DNA of 64,000 bases from the NCBI GenBank assembly GCA_947331495.1, contig CAMZOI010000001.1, forward strand, positions 620,001-684,000. The letters are read 5' to 3'. The notes under the pieces were generated by a model, which saw only the letters and a program-made list of their open reading frames with translations, did not search any database and was not told where the DNA came from. The stretch comes from Erythrobacteraceae bacterium Alg239-R51. Lineage in GTDB: Bacteria > Pseudomonadota > Alphaproteobacteria > Sphingomonadales > Sphingomonadaceae. Positions 16,764 through 25,592 of the stretch are shown here, one piece after another; the stretch's first letter is position 1; each line of letters starts with the position of its first letter. The translations under genes were made by a program, and so were the position numbers.

Positions 16764-17945
16764 CTACTTGTTGTCGACACTATGTTGGGAAAGGACGCCC
16801 GCGACGCTGCGCGCGACCCGTTCCGCGAGCGTCACTGGGACGGCGTTGCCGATCTGACGCATCGCCTCGGACCACGCGCCCTCTATCCTGTAGCGGTCGG
16901 GGAAGGTCTGCAGCCGCGCGCTCTCGCGCACGGTGAAGTAGCGTACCGAACCATCGGTGTTAGCCAACATGTTCTCTCCACCGGGCACTCCGTGAACTCC
17001 CGCCTTCAGAGCCTTCGCCGCGTCGTCGAGGGGACTTCCAGTGTGACCGGGATAGCTTTTCGCGCCGGGTTGGAAGCGATGCCCGAGAAACCCGCTGGAT
17101 CCGTTCGGCCCGATATCGGGGGCCGGTAGGTCCGAGATGGCGTCGCGGACCGTCCTCCAGGGAATTGCACCCGGCTTCTCGATGAGTTTCTCCGCGCGCG
17201 CCCGCAGCCTTTCGGCGTTCCACCATTGATCCGCTCGTCGAATCCCGTGCCGATCGTGGTAGTCGCCATGCAGCTGATCCCACAGCAGCGCGTCCTGGGA
17301 GTGGGTCGGTTCGGGGAAGGACCACCGGACCCCGAGATCCATCCGGAAACCGACGAAGAACACCCGATGCCGTTTTTGCGGCACGCCATAGTCAGCTGCG
17401 TTCAGGACCTCGGCCACCAGCCGATATTCCAGCCCCCGGTCGCCGCGAGATCCCGTGTGATGGCACTCCAGTCGCCGTAGGTGGGTAGCCCAGTCTTCAC
17501 CATCCCTTGCGACGAGTTCGGGATACTGCATCTGCAGCTTGACGTATTCGTAGTACGAGGCGAACCGCTCGCGGGTGAGCCCCCGAACGTTCTCGAAGAT
17601 GAACGCGCGAGGCTTGATTTCTCGCACCGCGCGTACCGCTTCGGGGAACATGTCGCGCCGGTCGGCCTGCGCCTTGTGGCGACCGCCGACCGAAAAGGGC
17701 TGGCAGGGTGGCCCCCCTGACACGAGTTCTACCTTTCCCTCGTGCTCGACGAAACTGGCGTCGCGCACGTCGCTCTCGATGCTCAGTGGCCACTTTCGAG
17801 TATCCGCCAGCCGCGCCCTTCGATTGGCCAGCAGCGTTCGTTGGCAATTGGGCTCCCATTCGACGATCCGGGTCGGCTCGAAGCCGGCGCGGCTGATGCC
17901 GATGCCAAGCCCGCCCGCGCCGGCGAACAGTTCGACCGCCTTCAT
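16764..17945 (-). CDS. DNA cytosine-5 methyltransferase (partner of the Eco29kI-like enzyme)
   Basis: Methylates C5 of cytosine in the recognition site to protect host DNA. Motif I ELFAGAGGLGIG is at residues 5-16, the catalytic Cys81 is in SGGPPCQPFS, and motif VI FIFENVRGL is near 115. Motif VIII QKRHRVFFVGF is near 195 and motif X QIGNAVPV is near 366. The variable target-recognition region lies between about 230 and 330. At 393 residues it is complete. Its start overlaps the vsr stop by 4 bp and the endonuclease follows at once. Confidence 0.95.
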   Translation of the reverse strand: MKAVELFAGAGGLGIGISRAGFEPTRIVEWEPNCQRTLLANRRARLADTRKWPLSIESDVRDASFVEHEGKVELVSGGPPCQPFSVGGRHKAQADRRDMFPEAVRAVREIKPRAFIFENVRGLTRERFASYYEYVKLQMQYPELVARDGEDWATHLRRLECHHTGSRGDRGLEYRLVAEVLNAADYGVPQKRHRVFFVGFRMDLGVRWSFPEPTHSQDALLWDQLHGDYHDRHGIRRADQWWNAERLRARAEKLIEKPGAIPWRTVRDAISDLPAPDIGPNGSSGFLGHRFQPGAKSYPGHTGSPLDDAAKALKAGVHGVPGGENMLANTDGSVRYFTVRESARLQTFPDRYRIEGAWSEAMRQIGNAVPVTLAERVARSVAGVLSQHSVDNK

Positions 17946-18364
17946 CCGGCATCGTCCAGGAAGGTTTGCACACGAAGCCCCATAGCACTCTCGTCCCTAG
18001 TCTCGCATTCCCAGATCACCAAGACGTCCCAACCCAGTTTCCGCAACTTCGCGATGTTTCGTTCATCGCGTTCACGATTGCCCTCGAGCTTGGCCACCCA
18101 GAATTCGACGCGGGACTTGGGTATCCGCGCGAGCTTGCAGGAAGGAGCCTCGTGCCGGTGCCAGAAACATCCGTGCACGAAGATGACCTTCCGCCGAGGG
18201 CCGAAGACGAGATCCGGGCTGCCGGGAAGCGAACGTCGATGCAGGCGGTAACGATAGCCCATGCGGTGGACCAGGCGTCGAACTCGCAGCTCCGGCTTCG
18301 TGTCCTTCCCGCGTACGCGCGCCATGCGCGCGGAGCGTTCCAATGGGTTGAGGCTGTCCACCAT
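17942..18364 (-). CDS. vsr: Very short patch repair endonuclease Vsr
   Basis: Nicks 5' of T in T:G mismatches that arise when 5-methylcytosine deaminates, limiting mutation at methylase sites. Signatures: a start of MVDSLNPLERSARMARVRGKDTKPE type, PGSPDLVF with the catalytic aspartate, VHGCFWHRHEAPSC with the zinc ligands, and KLEGNRERDERN. The ATG at 18364 gives 140 residues, the family length; the frame extends 24 residues further up without resemblance. It is first in the operon with the methyltransferase, as is usual for Dcm-type systems. Confidence 0.93.
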   Translation of the reverse strand: MVDSLNPLERSARMARVRGKDTKPELRVRRLVHRMGYRYRLHRRSLPGSPDLVFGPRRKVIFVHGCFWHRHEAPSCKLARIPKSRVEFWVAKLEGNRERDERNIAKLRKLGWDVLVIWECETRDESAMGLRVQTFLDDAG

Positions 18365-18572
18365 CGTCGCGACTGTCCAAACTCGGCGGTGTCTTCTTGC
18401 GCATGCCGCGTCTCCGGTTTGTTCTTCCATATCCATGGCGCGAAATCCAGTCCCGCCGACGGCTGTGCGGCGGAGTGAACTGGCGTCCGTGGAACACGCG
18501 GCCGGTGTCCTTCCGTGACGGTCGGAAATGTCCTAGCAAATGTCGCGACTTTCACTTTCGGACCGCGACAGA
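18365..18572. promoter_or_regulatory. Divergent promoter region of the restriction/MORC locus
   Basis: About 200 bp separate the oppositely transcribed vsr and MORC-like genes, and both operons must start here. I could not pick out convincing -35/-10 pairs or an operator, and no controller gene lies next to it. Confidence 0.4.
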
Positions 18573-20900
18573 ATGAATCAAGAACTTGATCTTACGCCAG
18601 ACCCTCGCGTGCTGCAGATGCTCGGGGAGATCAACCTTCATCAATGGCGTTGCGTCGCCGAGCTGGTGGACAATGGCATCGATGCGCTGGTCGAGGCCGC
18701 GCGATCCGGCAATCCCGTCGAGAGCCCCGAGATCACGATCACGATCCCGACGTCGGACAAGCCTAACGCGCAGCTCGTCGTCCGAGACAATGCGGCCGGC
18801 ATGTCCATCGACACGCTTGAACACGCCGTAAGGGCTGGTTGGACCGGCAACGACCCGCTCACCAATCTCGGACTCTTCGGCATGGGGTTCAATATCGCGA
18901 CGGCCCGATTGGGCGGAGTGACCGAGGTATGGACGACCCGCGAGAACGACCCCGAGTGGGTGGGTGTCCGCATTGACCTGAACGAACTCAGGACTTCGCG
19001 GACCTTCAAAGTGCCGCGTCGGACGAGGCCAAAGCTCGATCATTCCACGCACGGTACTGAGATCATCGTGAGCAAGCTTAAGCCGGAGCAGAGGCAATAC
19101 CTGGCGCGGTCGGGGAACCTCGCGACGATCCGTCGGCATCTCGCCCGTTCCTATTCGTCGCTGCTGCAGGCGTCTCAGGCCGGTCGGATCCGTTTCAAGG
19201 TGAACGGTACCAATCTTGAGCCGAGGCGACACTGTCACTGGGACCCGGACCGCGAGGTCAAGCTGCCCGACGGTACGGAGGTCAACGCGGTCGAGACCTT
19301 CGACGTGAAGCTGGCGCCTCGCCGCTACTGCACCAGTTGCATGCGGACACTGGCGAGTGACGAGGACGCCTGTCCGACGAATGCTCCGGAGTGCCGTGTG
19401 GTCGAGAGGGAACGACGTGTGCGGGGCTGGGTGGGCCTGCAGCGCTATCTCCACAAGTCCGATTTCGGCATCGACTTCATCCGCAATGGCCGGAAGATCG
19501 AGATCGGCTCGAAGGATCTTTTCGCTTGGACGGACGGCGACAGCGAAGAGATCGAATATCCCATCGATGACCCCAGGAACCGCGGGCGGTTCGTGGGCGA
19601 GGTGCACATGGATCACTGCCGGGTCAGCTATACCAAGGACCGGTTCGAACGCGATGACCCTTCCTGGCAGGAGATGGTCAGCATCGTCCGCGGCCAGGGA
19701 CCACTCCGCCCACTGACGGCGAAGCAGAGGGGTTATGCCGGAAACACCAGCCCGCTCTACAAGCTCTTCCAGGCCTTCCGACGGTCGAGTCCGCAAGGCA
19801 AGAACGGTCTCTGGTCCAGGATCCTCGTCGTGAAGGACAACGACCGTGCCGAACAGATGGCCCAGTCTTTCCACGCGAACGACCCTGACTACATTGAGGA
19901 CCACGCGTGGTGGGAGCTCGTCAAGGAACAGGATCAGGCGATCCTCGGGGATCCGACCGGTGACGGCGCTGAGATTCCCGAAGGGTTCCTCGACGAGGAC
20001 GGGGAGGAGGATGAAGCCACCGTTGAGGGCGATTATGGTCAAGGTGACGAGACCGACGATGGCGCTGCGAGCCCGGATGTCGAGCGGACGATGGTGCATG
20101 AACTCTCGCGGACCTACACGCATCCGACCTATCGGGTGGACTACGAGGTGGAGGCGTTCGCGACCGAGGCCGACAACCCCGGATTGACCGCGAACTCCCC
20201 GTGGACCTTCGGACTTAGTGACGTCGCGACAAGGACGTACGAGTTCCTCTTCGACGCGAAGCACGAGGTATTCAGGTCCAGTACGATGACGCCGCTGGAC
20301 GCCCTTCTGCTCGAGCTTGCCGTGCAGACACGCGAATTCCTCAGGGGCGAGTTGCCTGATCTCACGTTGGCAAACGTCATCTCCGGATTTCGCGGCGCCT
20401 ATGCCGTCGCGACGAGGCTGGATCCGTCCGAGATCATTTCGCAGGCCAACGCCACGCTGGACGAGTTCACGAAGGCGTTGCCGGAGATCTTCCCGAGTGA
20501 CCGTGCCAGGGAATTCTATGACGGCCTCACCGTTCAGGACCGCTCCCATATCGTACGCAAGGTCGCCGCGCGTGGAGGAGCGTCGATCGACGAGATCGTG
20601 GAAGAGGGGCGCTTCTGGGAGTTCACGGATCCTCATGGCGCTCGCGACATGGTCCGTAAGCATCCGGAGTTCTTCTTCGACGGCAATTACTGGGACGACC
20701 CATATGCTTCGCTGAGCTTCGACGACGATGTCGTCGAGGAGGAAGCGCGCCAGAGAGTCATCGCTCGGTACGAGGCCTACCTCGTGGATGCCATATGGCT
20801 CGCCAGCCAGTCTGCGCGCGACATCGAGCTCGCCAACCGGGATGTCCTCATTCGCGCGACATGTTCGCTCAGGCTGCTCCGGCCGGACGTCGAAGGGTGA
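18573..20900 (+). CDS. MORC-like GHKL (Hsp90-type) ATPase, 775 aa
   Basis: ATP-binding protein of the gyrase/Hsp90/MutL superfamily. Bergerat motifs: CVAELVDNGIDAL (about 29-41, N box), VRDNAAGMSID (about 70, G1), GLFGMGFNIATA (about 100, G2) and STHGTEIIV (about 160). A four-cysteine zinc-ribbon-like cluster (YCTSCM...DACPTNAPEC) lies at about 250-275 and an acidic low-complexity stretch at about 470-515. Iyer, Abhiman and Aravind described such MORC-like ATPases in expanded restriction systems together with methylases, SF2 helicases and Vsr-type nucleases, which is the context here. ATG 18573 suits the family N-terminus; ATG 18540 is also in frame. It heads a four-gene operon. Confidence 0.85.
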   Translation: MNQELDLTPDPRVLQMLGEINLHQWRCVAELVDNGIDALVEAARSGNPVESPEITITIPTSDKPNAQLVVRDNAAGMSIDTLEHAVRAGWTGNDPLTNLGLFGMGFNIATARLGGVTEVWTTRENDPEWVGVRIDLNELRTSRTFKVPRRTRPKLDHSTHGTEIIVSKLKPEQRQYLARSGNLATIRRHLARSYSSLLQASQAGRIRFKVNGTNLEPRRHCHWDPDREVKLPDGTEVNAVETFDVKLAPRRYCTSCMRTLASDEDACPTNAPECRVVERERRVRGWVGLQRYLHKSDFGIDFIRNGRKIEIGSKDLFAWTDGDSEEIEYPIDDPRNRGRFVGEVHMDHCRVSYTKDRFERDDPSWQEMVSIVRGQGPLRPLTAKQRGYAGNTSPLYKLFQAFRRSSPQGKNGLWSRILVVKDNDRAEQMAQSFHANDPDYIEDHAWWELVKEQDQAILGDPTGDGAEIPEGFLDEDGEEDEATVEGDYGQGDETDDGAASPDVERTMVHELSRTYTHPTYRVDYEVEAFATEADNPGLTANSPWTFGLSDVATRTYEFLFDAKHEVFRSSTMTPLDALLLELAVQTREFLRGELPDLTLANVISGFRGAYAVATRLDPSEIISQANATLDEFTKALPEIFPSDRAREFYDGLTVQDRSHIVRKVAARGGASIDEIVEEGRFWEFTDPHGARDMVRKHPEFFFDGNYWDDPYASLSFDDDVVEEEARQRVIARYEAYLVDAIWLASQSARDIELANRDVLIRATCSLRLLRPDVEG

Positions 20901-22573
20901 AGCACGGTCGGTTCCTCGACGACCGAAGACTGCTTTACGGACCTTGGCAGGCGTTCGAGCGCGACGTCGCGAGGCTGCTCTCGACGAACGGCTTCGGCGA
21001 CGTGCGGATCGTCGGGGGAAGCGGCGACCGAGGCGGCGACGTCCTCGGTAGGAAGAACGACGAACTGTGGGTAATCCAGTGCAAGTACACCCGCAATGGA
21101 TACGCGAGCGCGTCCGCCGCGGACGAGGTGGCCGAGGCGGGCCGGTTCTATCGGGCAGACAGGATGTTCGTCGCGCTTTCGAGACCTGCGGGTCCAGCGC
21201 TGCGCGAGGCGATCGCGAAGTGGGCGAAGATCGGCGTGAAGATAGAAGTCCTCGAGCCGCGAACCCTCGAATTGATGTGCGCTCGCGGCCCCGAATATCC
21301 CGCCTCGCGACGCGACCTGCGAGACTATCAGGAGGAGGCCGTTCAGCGCTTCGAGGAGGCCATGCGGGAGACCGGTCGGGGACAGGTGGTGCTGGCGACC
21401 GGACTCGGCAAGACCGTCGTCATGTCCGAACTCACCACGCGCCTTTTCGAGGACGGGAACGTCAAGGGCAATCGCGCCCTTGTGATGGCGGCGACCCGCG
21501 AACTCGTCGATCAGCTTGAGGTGGCGTTCTGGAAACAGCTGGCGACCTCCATACCGACGCATCGGCTCGCGGGCGGCGAATTCCCGTCCTTCTGGGATGG
21601 CGTGACCTTCGCGACCGTACAGAGCGCGGTGGCGCGGCTCGACGAACTGCCCGATTTCGGACTGGTCCTCATCGACGAGGCGCACCATGTCGGCTCCAAC
21701 TCCTTCCGTCAGGTTACGGATCGGATGGAGGACGCCATGATCGGTGGCGTCACCGCGACCCCCTGGCGCGGTGATGGCTACGACATCGACACCCTACTCG
21801 GCCAGCCCGCGCTCCAGGTGGGGATCGCGGAAGGTCTCAGGCGGGGATTTCTGTGCGAGGCCGATTACAGGATGTTCGCCGATGATATCGATTGGCAGTT
21901 CGTGCGAGAGCGTTCGCGCAATCAGTATTCGATAAAGCAATTGAACCAGAGGCTCCTCCTTCCTACCCGGGACGAGGAAGCAGCGCGCAAGATCAGGACC
22001 ATCTTCGACGAGGAGCGACGGCGATCGGGCATCGTGTTCTGCCCAACGGTGCTTCATGCGAAGAGTTTCGCTGGAATGCTTGGTCTGTTCGGTTTCAGGA
22101 GCGCGGCCATGACCGGCGACATGACGGCTAGGGAGCGCGACGAGGTGATGGCCGGCTTCCGGTCCGGAGCGCTCGACATCGTCACGACCAGGGACCTGTT
22201 CAACGAGGGGGTCGACATCCCCGATGTGGACCTGGTCGTCTTCATGCGCGTCACGCACAGCCGACGCATATTCGTCCAGCAGCTGGGACGTGGACTACGC
22301 ACGAGCCCGCTGAAGGACAAGGTGGTGGTACTTGACTTCGTGAGCGACATCAGGCGCATCGCCGAGGTCATCCAACTCGAGAAGGGTTCGAGGGGCGACA
22401 TCGAGCGGTTGCGTCTCCCGGGCGTTATCGAATTCCGGGATGCGAGTGCTGGCGGGTTCATGCTCGAGTGGATGAAGGATCAGGCTGACCTGCTTTCGCG
22501 CGAAGGCGATCCGACCCTCGAGTTGCCGTCGTTCGACTTCCCCAAGCCGCATGGCGAGGGTAACGTGCAATGA
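20897..22573 (+). CDS. Mrr-type nuclease domain fused to an SF2 (DEAH) helicase
   Basis: DNA translocase/helicase with an N-terminal restriction-endonuclease-like domain: GGSGDRGGDVLG followed by WVIQCKY (about residues 45-62) is the D...QxK core of Mrr nucleases. The helicase part has ATGLGKT (about 168), LIDEAHH (about 259) and GVTATPWRGDG (about 285). The second RecA lobe has TTRDLFNEGVDIPDVD and QQLGRGLR (about 461). The GTG at 20897 overlaps the MORC stop by 4 bp (GTGA) and was preferred; an ATG at 20861 would add 12 residues. It ends in a 4-bp overlap with the next gene. It likely works with the MORC-like ATPase on unmodified DNA. Confidence 0.88.
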   Translation: MKHGRFLDDRRLLYGPWQAFERDVARLLSTNGFGDVRIVGGSGDRGGDVLGRKNDELWVIQCKYTRNGYASASAADEVAEAGRFYRADRMFVALSRPAGPALREAIAKWAKIGVKIEVLEPRTLELMCARGPEYPASRRDLRDYQEEAVQRFEEAMRETGRGQVVLATGLGKTVVMSELTTRLFEDGNVKGNRALVMAATRELVDQLEVAFWKQLATSIPTHRLAGGEFPSFWDGVTFATVQSAVARLDELPDFGLVLIDEAHHVGSNSFRQVTDRMEDAMIGGVTATPWRGDGYDIDTLLGQPALQVGIAEGLRRGFLCEADYRMFADDIDWQFVRERSRNQYSIKQLNQRLLLPTRDEEAARKIRTIFDEERRRSGIVFCPTVLHAKSFAGMLGLFGFRSAAMTGDMTARERDEVMAGFRSGALDIVTTRDLFNEGVDIPDVDLVVFMRVTHSRRIFVQQLGRGLRTSPLKDKVVVLDFVSDIRRIAEVIQLEKGSRGDIERLRLPGVIEFRDASAGGFMLEWMKDQADLLSREGDPTLELPSFDFPKPHGEGNVQ

Positions 22574-23097
22574 ACATGCCCGAAAGCATGCGACGGTCCA
22601 TCCGGGAAGCGCTTTGGCGCAGGCTTGATGACCTGGACTGGCCATCGCTCTCGGATCTGGACCATTCCAACTACTATGAACAATGGACCAGGGCCGCGGA
22701 CATCGGCGGCAAGCTTGGCCACTTCATGGATCCGCGCGCGGTGAGGGTCTACATTAAGGACACCCTCGTGAAGGACTATGCGCGCGAACGCCTGCTGAGC
22801 AGCGGGTCTAGCGTGCTGTCCCTTCTCGGGATTCCACCGGACAGCCCCGTGGCGCGCGAATTCATCAAGCCGCACGGGGTACTGCTGGTCGATGGTTCGC
22901 TTGTTACCTGGGGTAACAGTCGGGACTGGAAGCACCTCGTCATGGCGGCGTTCGAGCGCCGGCGCTTGCGCGGGGGCGGGGACGCGACCGCCCTTGTCAT
23001 CATCGAGACGGGGAAGACTGCCGACCCTGAGGATCGTGAACTCGTCCGCGAAGCGGCCACGCGTCTTGGCGTGAACCCGCTGATATGGTGGGACTGA
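22570..23097 (+). CDS. Hypothetical protein of the MORC operon, 175 aa
   Basis: Not recognised. Overlaps the helicase gene by 4 bp (ATGA), so it is translationally coupled to it. Soluble; the first half is helical and charged (RRSIREALWRRLDDLDW, YIKDTLVKDYARERLL). The second half looks alpha/beta: GVLLVDGSLVTWGNSRDW, then HLVMAAFERRRLRGG, then TALVIIETGKTAD and a C-terminal LGVNPLIWWD. The strand-helix-strand order with GDATALVIIE is faintly nuclease-like, but no catalytic set can be named. Confidence 0.75.
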   Translation: MNMPESMRRSIREALWRRLDDLDWPSLSDLDHSNYYEQWTRAADIGGKLGHFMDPRAVRVYIKDTLVKDYARERLLSSGSSVLSLLGIPPDSPVAREFIKPHGVLLVDGSLVTWGNSRDWKHLVMAAFERRRLRGGGDATALVIIETGKTADPEDRELVREAATRLGVNPLIWWD

Positions 23098-23099
23098 CC

Positions 23100-24182
23100 A
23101 TGCGCGCGCTCCTGCATGGATGGTATCCCAAGTCCTCGGAAGAGGTTGCGGACCTGTGGGATTCCGCAGTCTTCGTGCCGGACGCGAACATCCTGTTGCA
23201 CACCATCAGGCATCCGTTCGCGGTTCGCGAAGACCTGTTCCAACTCTTCGCCGCGCTCGGACAATCGCTATGGGTCCCTTATCAGGCGGGGCTGGAATTC
23301 CACCGCAACCGATTGGCGGTCCTACGCTCGGGTCACGAGGCTTATGATCAGATCCTCCGTGGGTCGGAGAAGAGCCTTGCTCAGCTGAGGGACCAGCTGC
23401 GGCAACTTCGCGCCCATCCGACGATCGACATCGATCGCGAGCTTGCCGCGCTCGCGATGTATGGCGACGACTTCCGGCGACGGATCGAAGCCGCGAGGGC
23501 GCAGCACCCCGACCAGGAACTGGAGGAGGCCGTCGGGAGACTGTCGGACATCTTGGAAGGCAAGGTCGGGGATCCTTGGCCGGCCGACGAGCTGGCGAAG
23601 GTGAAGAAGGAAGGCGAGGCGAGGTACGCCAGGCAGCAGCCACCGGGATACAAGGACGCGGGAAAGGACGGGGACGAGTACCGACGTTACGGCGATCTCA
23701 TAATCTGGCGTGACATGATCCGTGTCGCGACGGAGCAGGAGCGGCCAGTCATCTTCATCACCGACGACGTCAAGGAGGATTGGTGGTGGATACATGCCGG
23801 CAGGAAGATCGGGCCACGTCCCGAACTGGTCGAAGAGTTCGCCCGGTCGTCCGGCCAGAGGTTCCACATGTACGAGTTCAGGAACTTCGTAAGGGTCGCA
23901 GCGGACAGGCATCCGGAGTTCGAGACGAACCTCGCTACTGTCGAACGCAGCCTGCAGCTTGACAGCGACGCCAGGCGAAGTCGTTGGGAAGCCGAGAGGG
24001 AGCGGAACGTCAGGGCGCTGGAAGAGGAGCGGGAGGCGGTGATCGGTGCGCTAGCCGGAACCTTCGACGCTGCCGATGCCACGTTTCTCTCAGATCTGGA
24101 CAAGCCGGCTCTTCGGGCTCGATTGGCCGAGATAAACGAAGCGCTCGGCGTTCACCCTTCAAGGCCCGGCGCCGGGGATTAG
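23100..24182 (+). CDS. PIN-like (DUF4935-type) ribonuclease-domain protein, 360 aa
   Basis: Probable nuclease effector. An N-terminal PIN-like domain shows AVFVPDANILLHTI (first acidic residue about 28), an acidic GLEFHRN segment near 66 and VIFITDDVKEDWWW near 217, whose aspartates complete the acidic cluster. The region between is a long charged helical insertion, and the last 70 residues are coiled-coil-like (RSRWEAERERNVRALEEERE). The ATG at 23100 follows the previous stop by 2 bp and has GGTGGGA in front; a frame start at 23085 would overlap it. It is last in the MORC operon. From 24183 to 24407 nothing is seen. Confidence 0.8.
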   Translation: MRALLHGWYPKSSEEVADLWDSAVFVPDANILLHTIRHPFAVREDLFQLFAALGQSLWVPYQAGLEFHRNRLAVLRSGHEAYDQILRGSEKSLAQLRDQLRQLRAHPTIDIDRELAALAMYGDDFRRRIEAARAQHPDQELEEAVGRLSDILEGKVGDPWPADELAKVKKEGEARYARQQPPGYKDAGKDGDEYRRYGDLIIWRDMIRVATEQERPVIFITDDVKEDWWWIHAGRKIGPRPELVEEFARSSGQRFHMYEFRNFVRVAADRHPEFETNLATVERSLQLDSDARRSRWEAERERNVRALEEEREAVIGALAGTFDAADATFLSDLDKPALRARLAEINEALGVHPSRPGAGD

Positions 24183-24407
24183 GAGAAGTTGCCTGCGGAT
24201 TGTTATTCGCTTCGGCATGATCGACCTCGGCAACGAATGCGCGAACCGCTCCTGCGATGGTCGCCCACTCGGAATTAATCATCGTCGGTGAGTTCGGGCC
24301 AGTGCCCGAAATCCTTTCCCGCACAGCAGCCCACAGCCGCCCTGCAACGTATGCTCCGCCAATTCGGGCGCGTACCCGTACTCGAATTTTAAGGGCTGGC
24401 TGGAGCC

Positions 24408-25592
24408 CTATCCTCCGACGAGGCATCGGGCGGATCCGGTTTCTGTCAACATAAGGAACGTGACTGTCGCGCTCAGGCCGCCGAGGATGGCCAATCCGCC
24501 TACCGCGACAAGCACCTTGCGATGCCATCCGATCCTGTCGTCCAGATCATCAAATAGATCCATGAAGTCGTTGCTGACCGCCGCATAATCGTTCTCAAGC
24601 GCTGTCCGTTGTCCTTCTATCTCGCGCGCAAGCGTCCTGAGCGTGTGCCACTGGTTCCTTACGGCAAGCCCGAGAAGCGCGACGAAGATCCAGGCTCCCA
24701 ACAGCACGGCGAGGTTCGCCCAGAACTCGATACCGCAGCCCCGCGAAGGCTTGAACTGGGTCGCGACGACGATCGTCGCTATGGGAATGCCCAGCAGCTG
24801 ACCTTGAATGTCCACGATCGTCTTGTGGATCTTGTTCGTATACTCGAGCCTCGCTGTTTCGATCTCCTTCCTGATCTTCGAATACGAGAAGCTCGAAACG
24901 AAGAGGCGATAGCCCTTTTCCACTTCATCACAGAGATGGTCGAGGTTGGCGATGATGAACTGAAACCGCTTGGATGGCCGTTGAGCACTGGCGATGTCGA
25001 TCATGGCCGCAGCGAGCAGATCGGATTTCTCCTGTCGGTGAAGCGGGTCCGCGAATAGGCGCGCTAGTCGGTCAGCATTCTCCATCAGAGACGCCGGCAG
25101 GTCGATCTGCTTGAACAGGATCGGCACCACGGTGGTCTCGTTGCCGATGAAGACCATCTCCCTCTGCGATTTGTCGACGAAAGTCGCCGCGTCCGCCAAC
25201 ACTTCGATGACGGCAAGCAGCGCGCGATAGCGGATGAGGATTTCGGGCGCTGGCTGATCGCCGGCAGCGTACTTGAGATCTACGACGAAATAGTTGGCGG
25301 GTTCGGCGAATGCCGCGTCGGGGGAGAGGAACAAGGAGTCGAAATCAGCGGCGAGGATACCCAATCTCAGGCTGGGTGCCGCGACATTGATCGCAACCTC
25401 AACGCCTTTCATCGGGTCCTGTTGATCGACCAGACTTATCTGTGTCAGATCGTACAGGTCCGGATCGGATTCGATGGCCCGCATGGTGTCCGCCACGTGG
25501 TCATTCGCGATCGTAAGGACGCCACCACCTTCGCCGTCGAAACGGGTGTGCCTGTATATTTCGACGAGATCGGCGAAGCCGACGTCAGCCAT
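24408..25592 (-). CDS. Membrane protein paired with NdpA-like protein, 394 aa
   Basis: Not recognised. A long cytosolic N-terminal part (about 290 residues) ends in two membrane segments, LAVLLGAWIFVALLGLAV and VLVAVGGLAILGGLSATVTFLML, separated by a helical, coiled-coil-like stretch (WHTLRTLAREIEGQRTALEND). No signal peptide. The ATG at 25592 lies 8 bp inside the upstream NdpA-like gene, so the two are translated together. A DNA-binding partner plus a C-terminal membrane anchor is the layout of sensor-effector defence pairs, with the membrane protein as possible effector; that reading is inference. Confidence 0.7.
   Translation of the reverse strand: MADVGFADLVEIYRHTRFDGEGGGVLTIANDHVADTMRAIESDPDLYDLTQISLVDQQDPMKGVEVAINVAAPSLRLGILAADFDSLFLSPDAAFAEPANYFVVDLKYAAGDQPAPEILIRYRALLAVIEVLADAATFVDKSQREMVFIGNETTVVPILFKQIDLPASLMENADRLARLFADPLHRQEKSDLLAAAMIDIASAQRPSKRFQFIIANLDHLCDEVEKGYRLFVSSFSYSKIRKEIETARLEYTNKIHKTIVDIQGQLLGIPIATIVVATQFKPSRGCGIEFWANLAVLLGAWIFVALLGLAVRNQWHTLRTLAREIEGQRTALENDYAAVSNDFMDLFDDLDDRIGWHRKVLVAVGGLAILGGLSATVTFLMLTETGSARCLVGG

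Noticed and set aside
18552-20663. 703-codon open frame antisense to the MORC-like ATPase gene
   Set aside because: GC-rich mirror frame; content is not protein-family-like, while the plus strand has clear GHKL motifs throughout.
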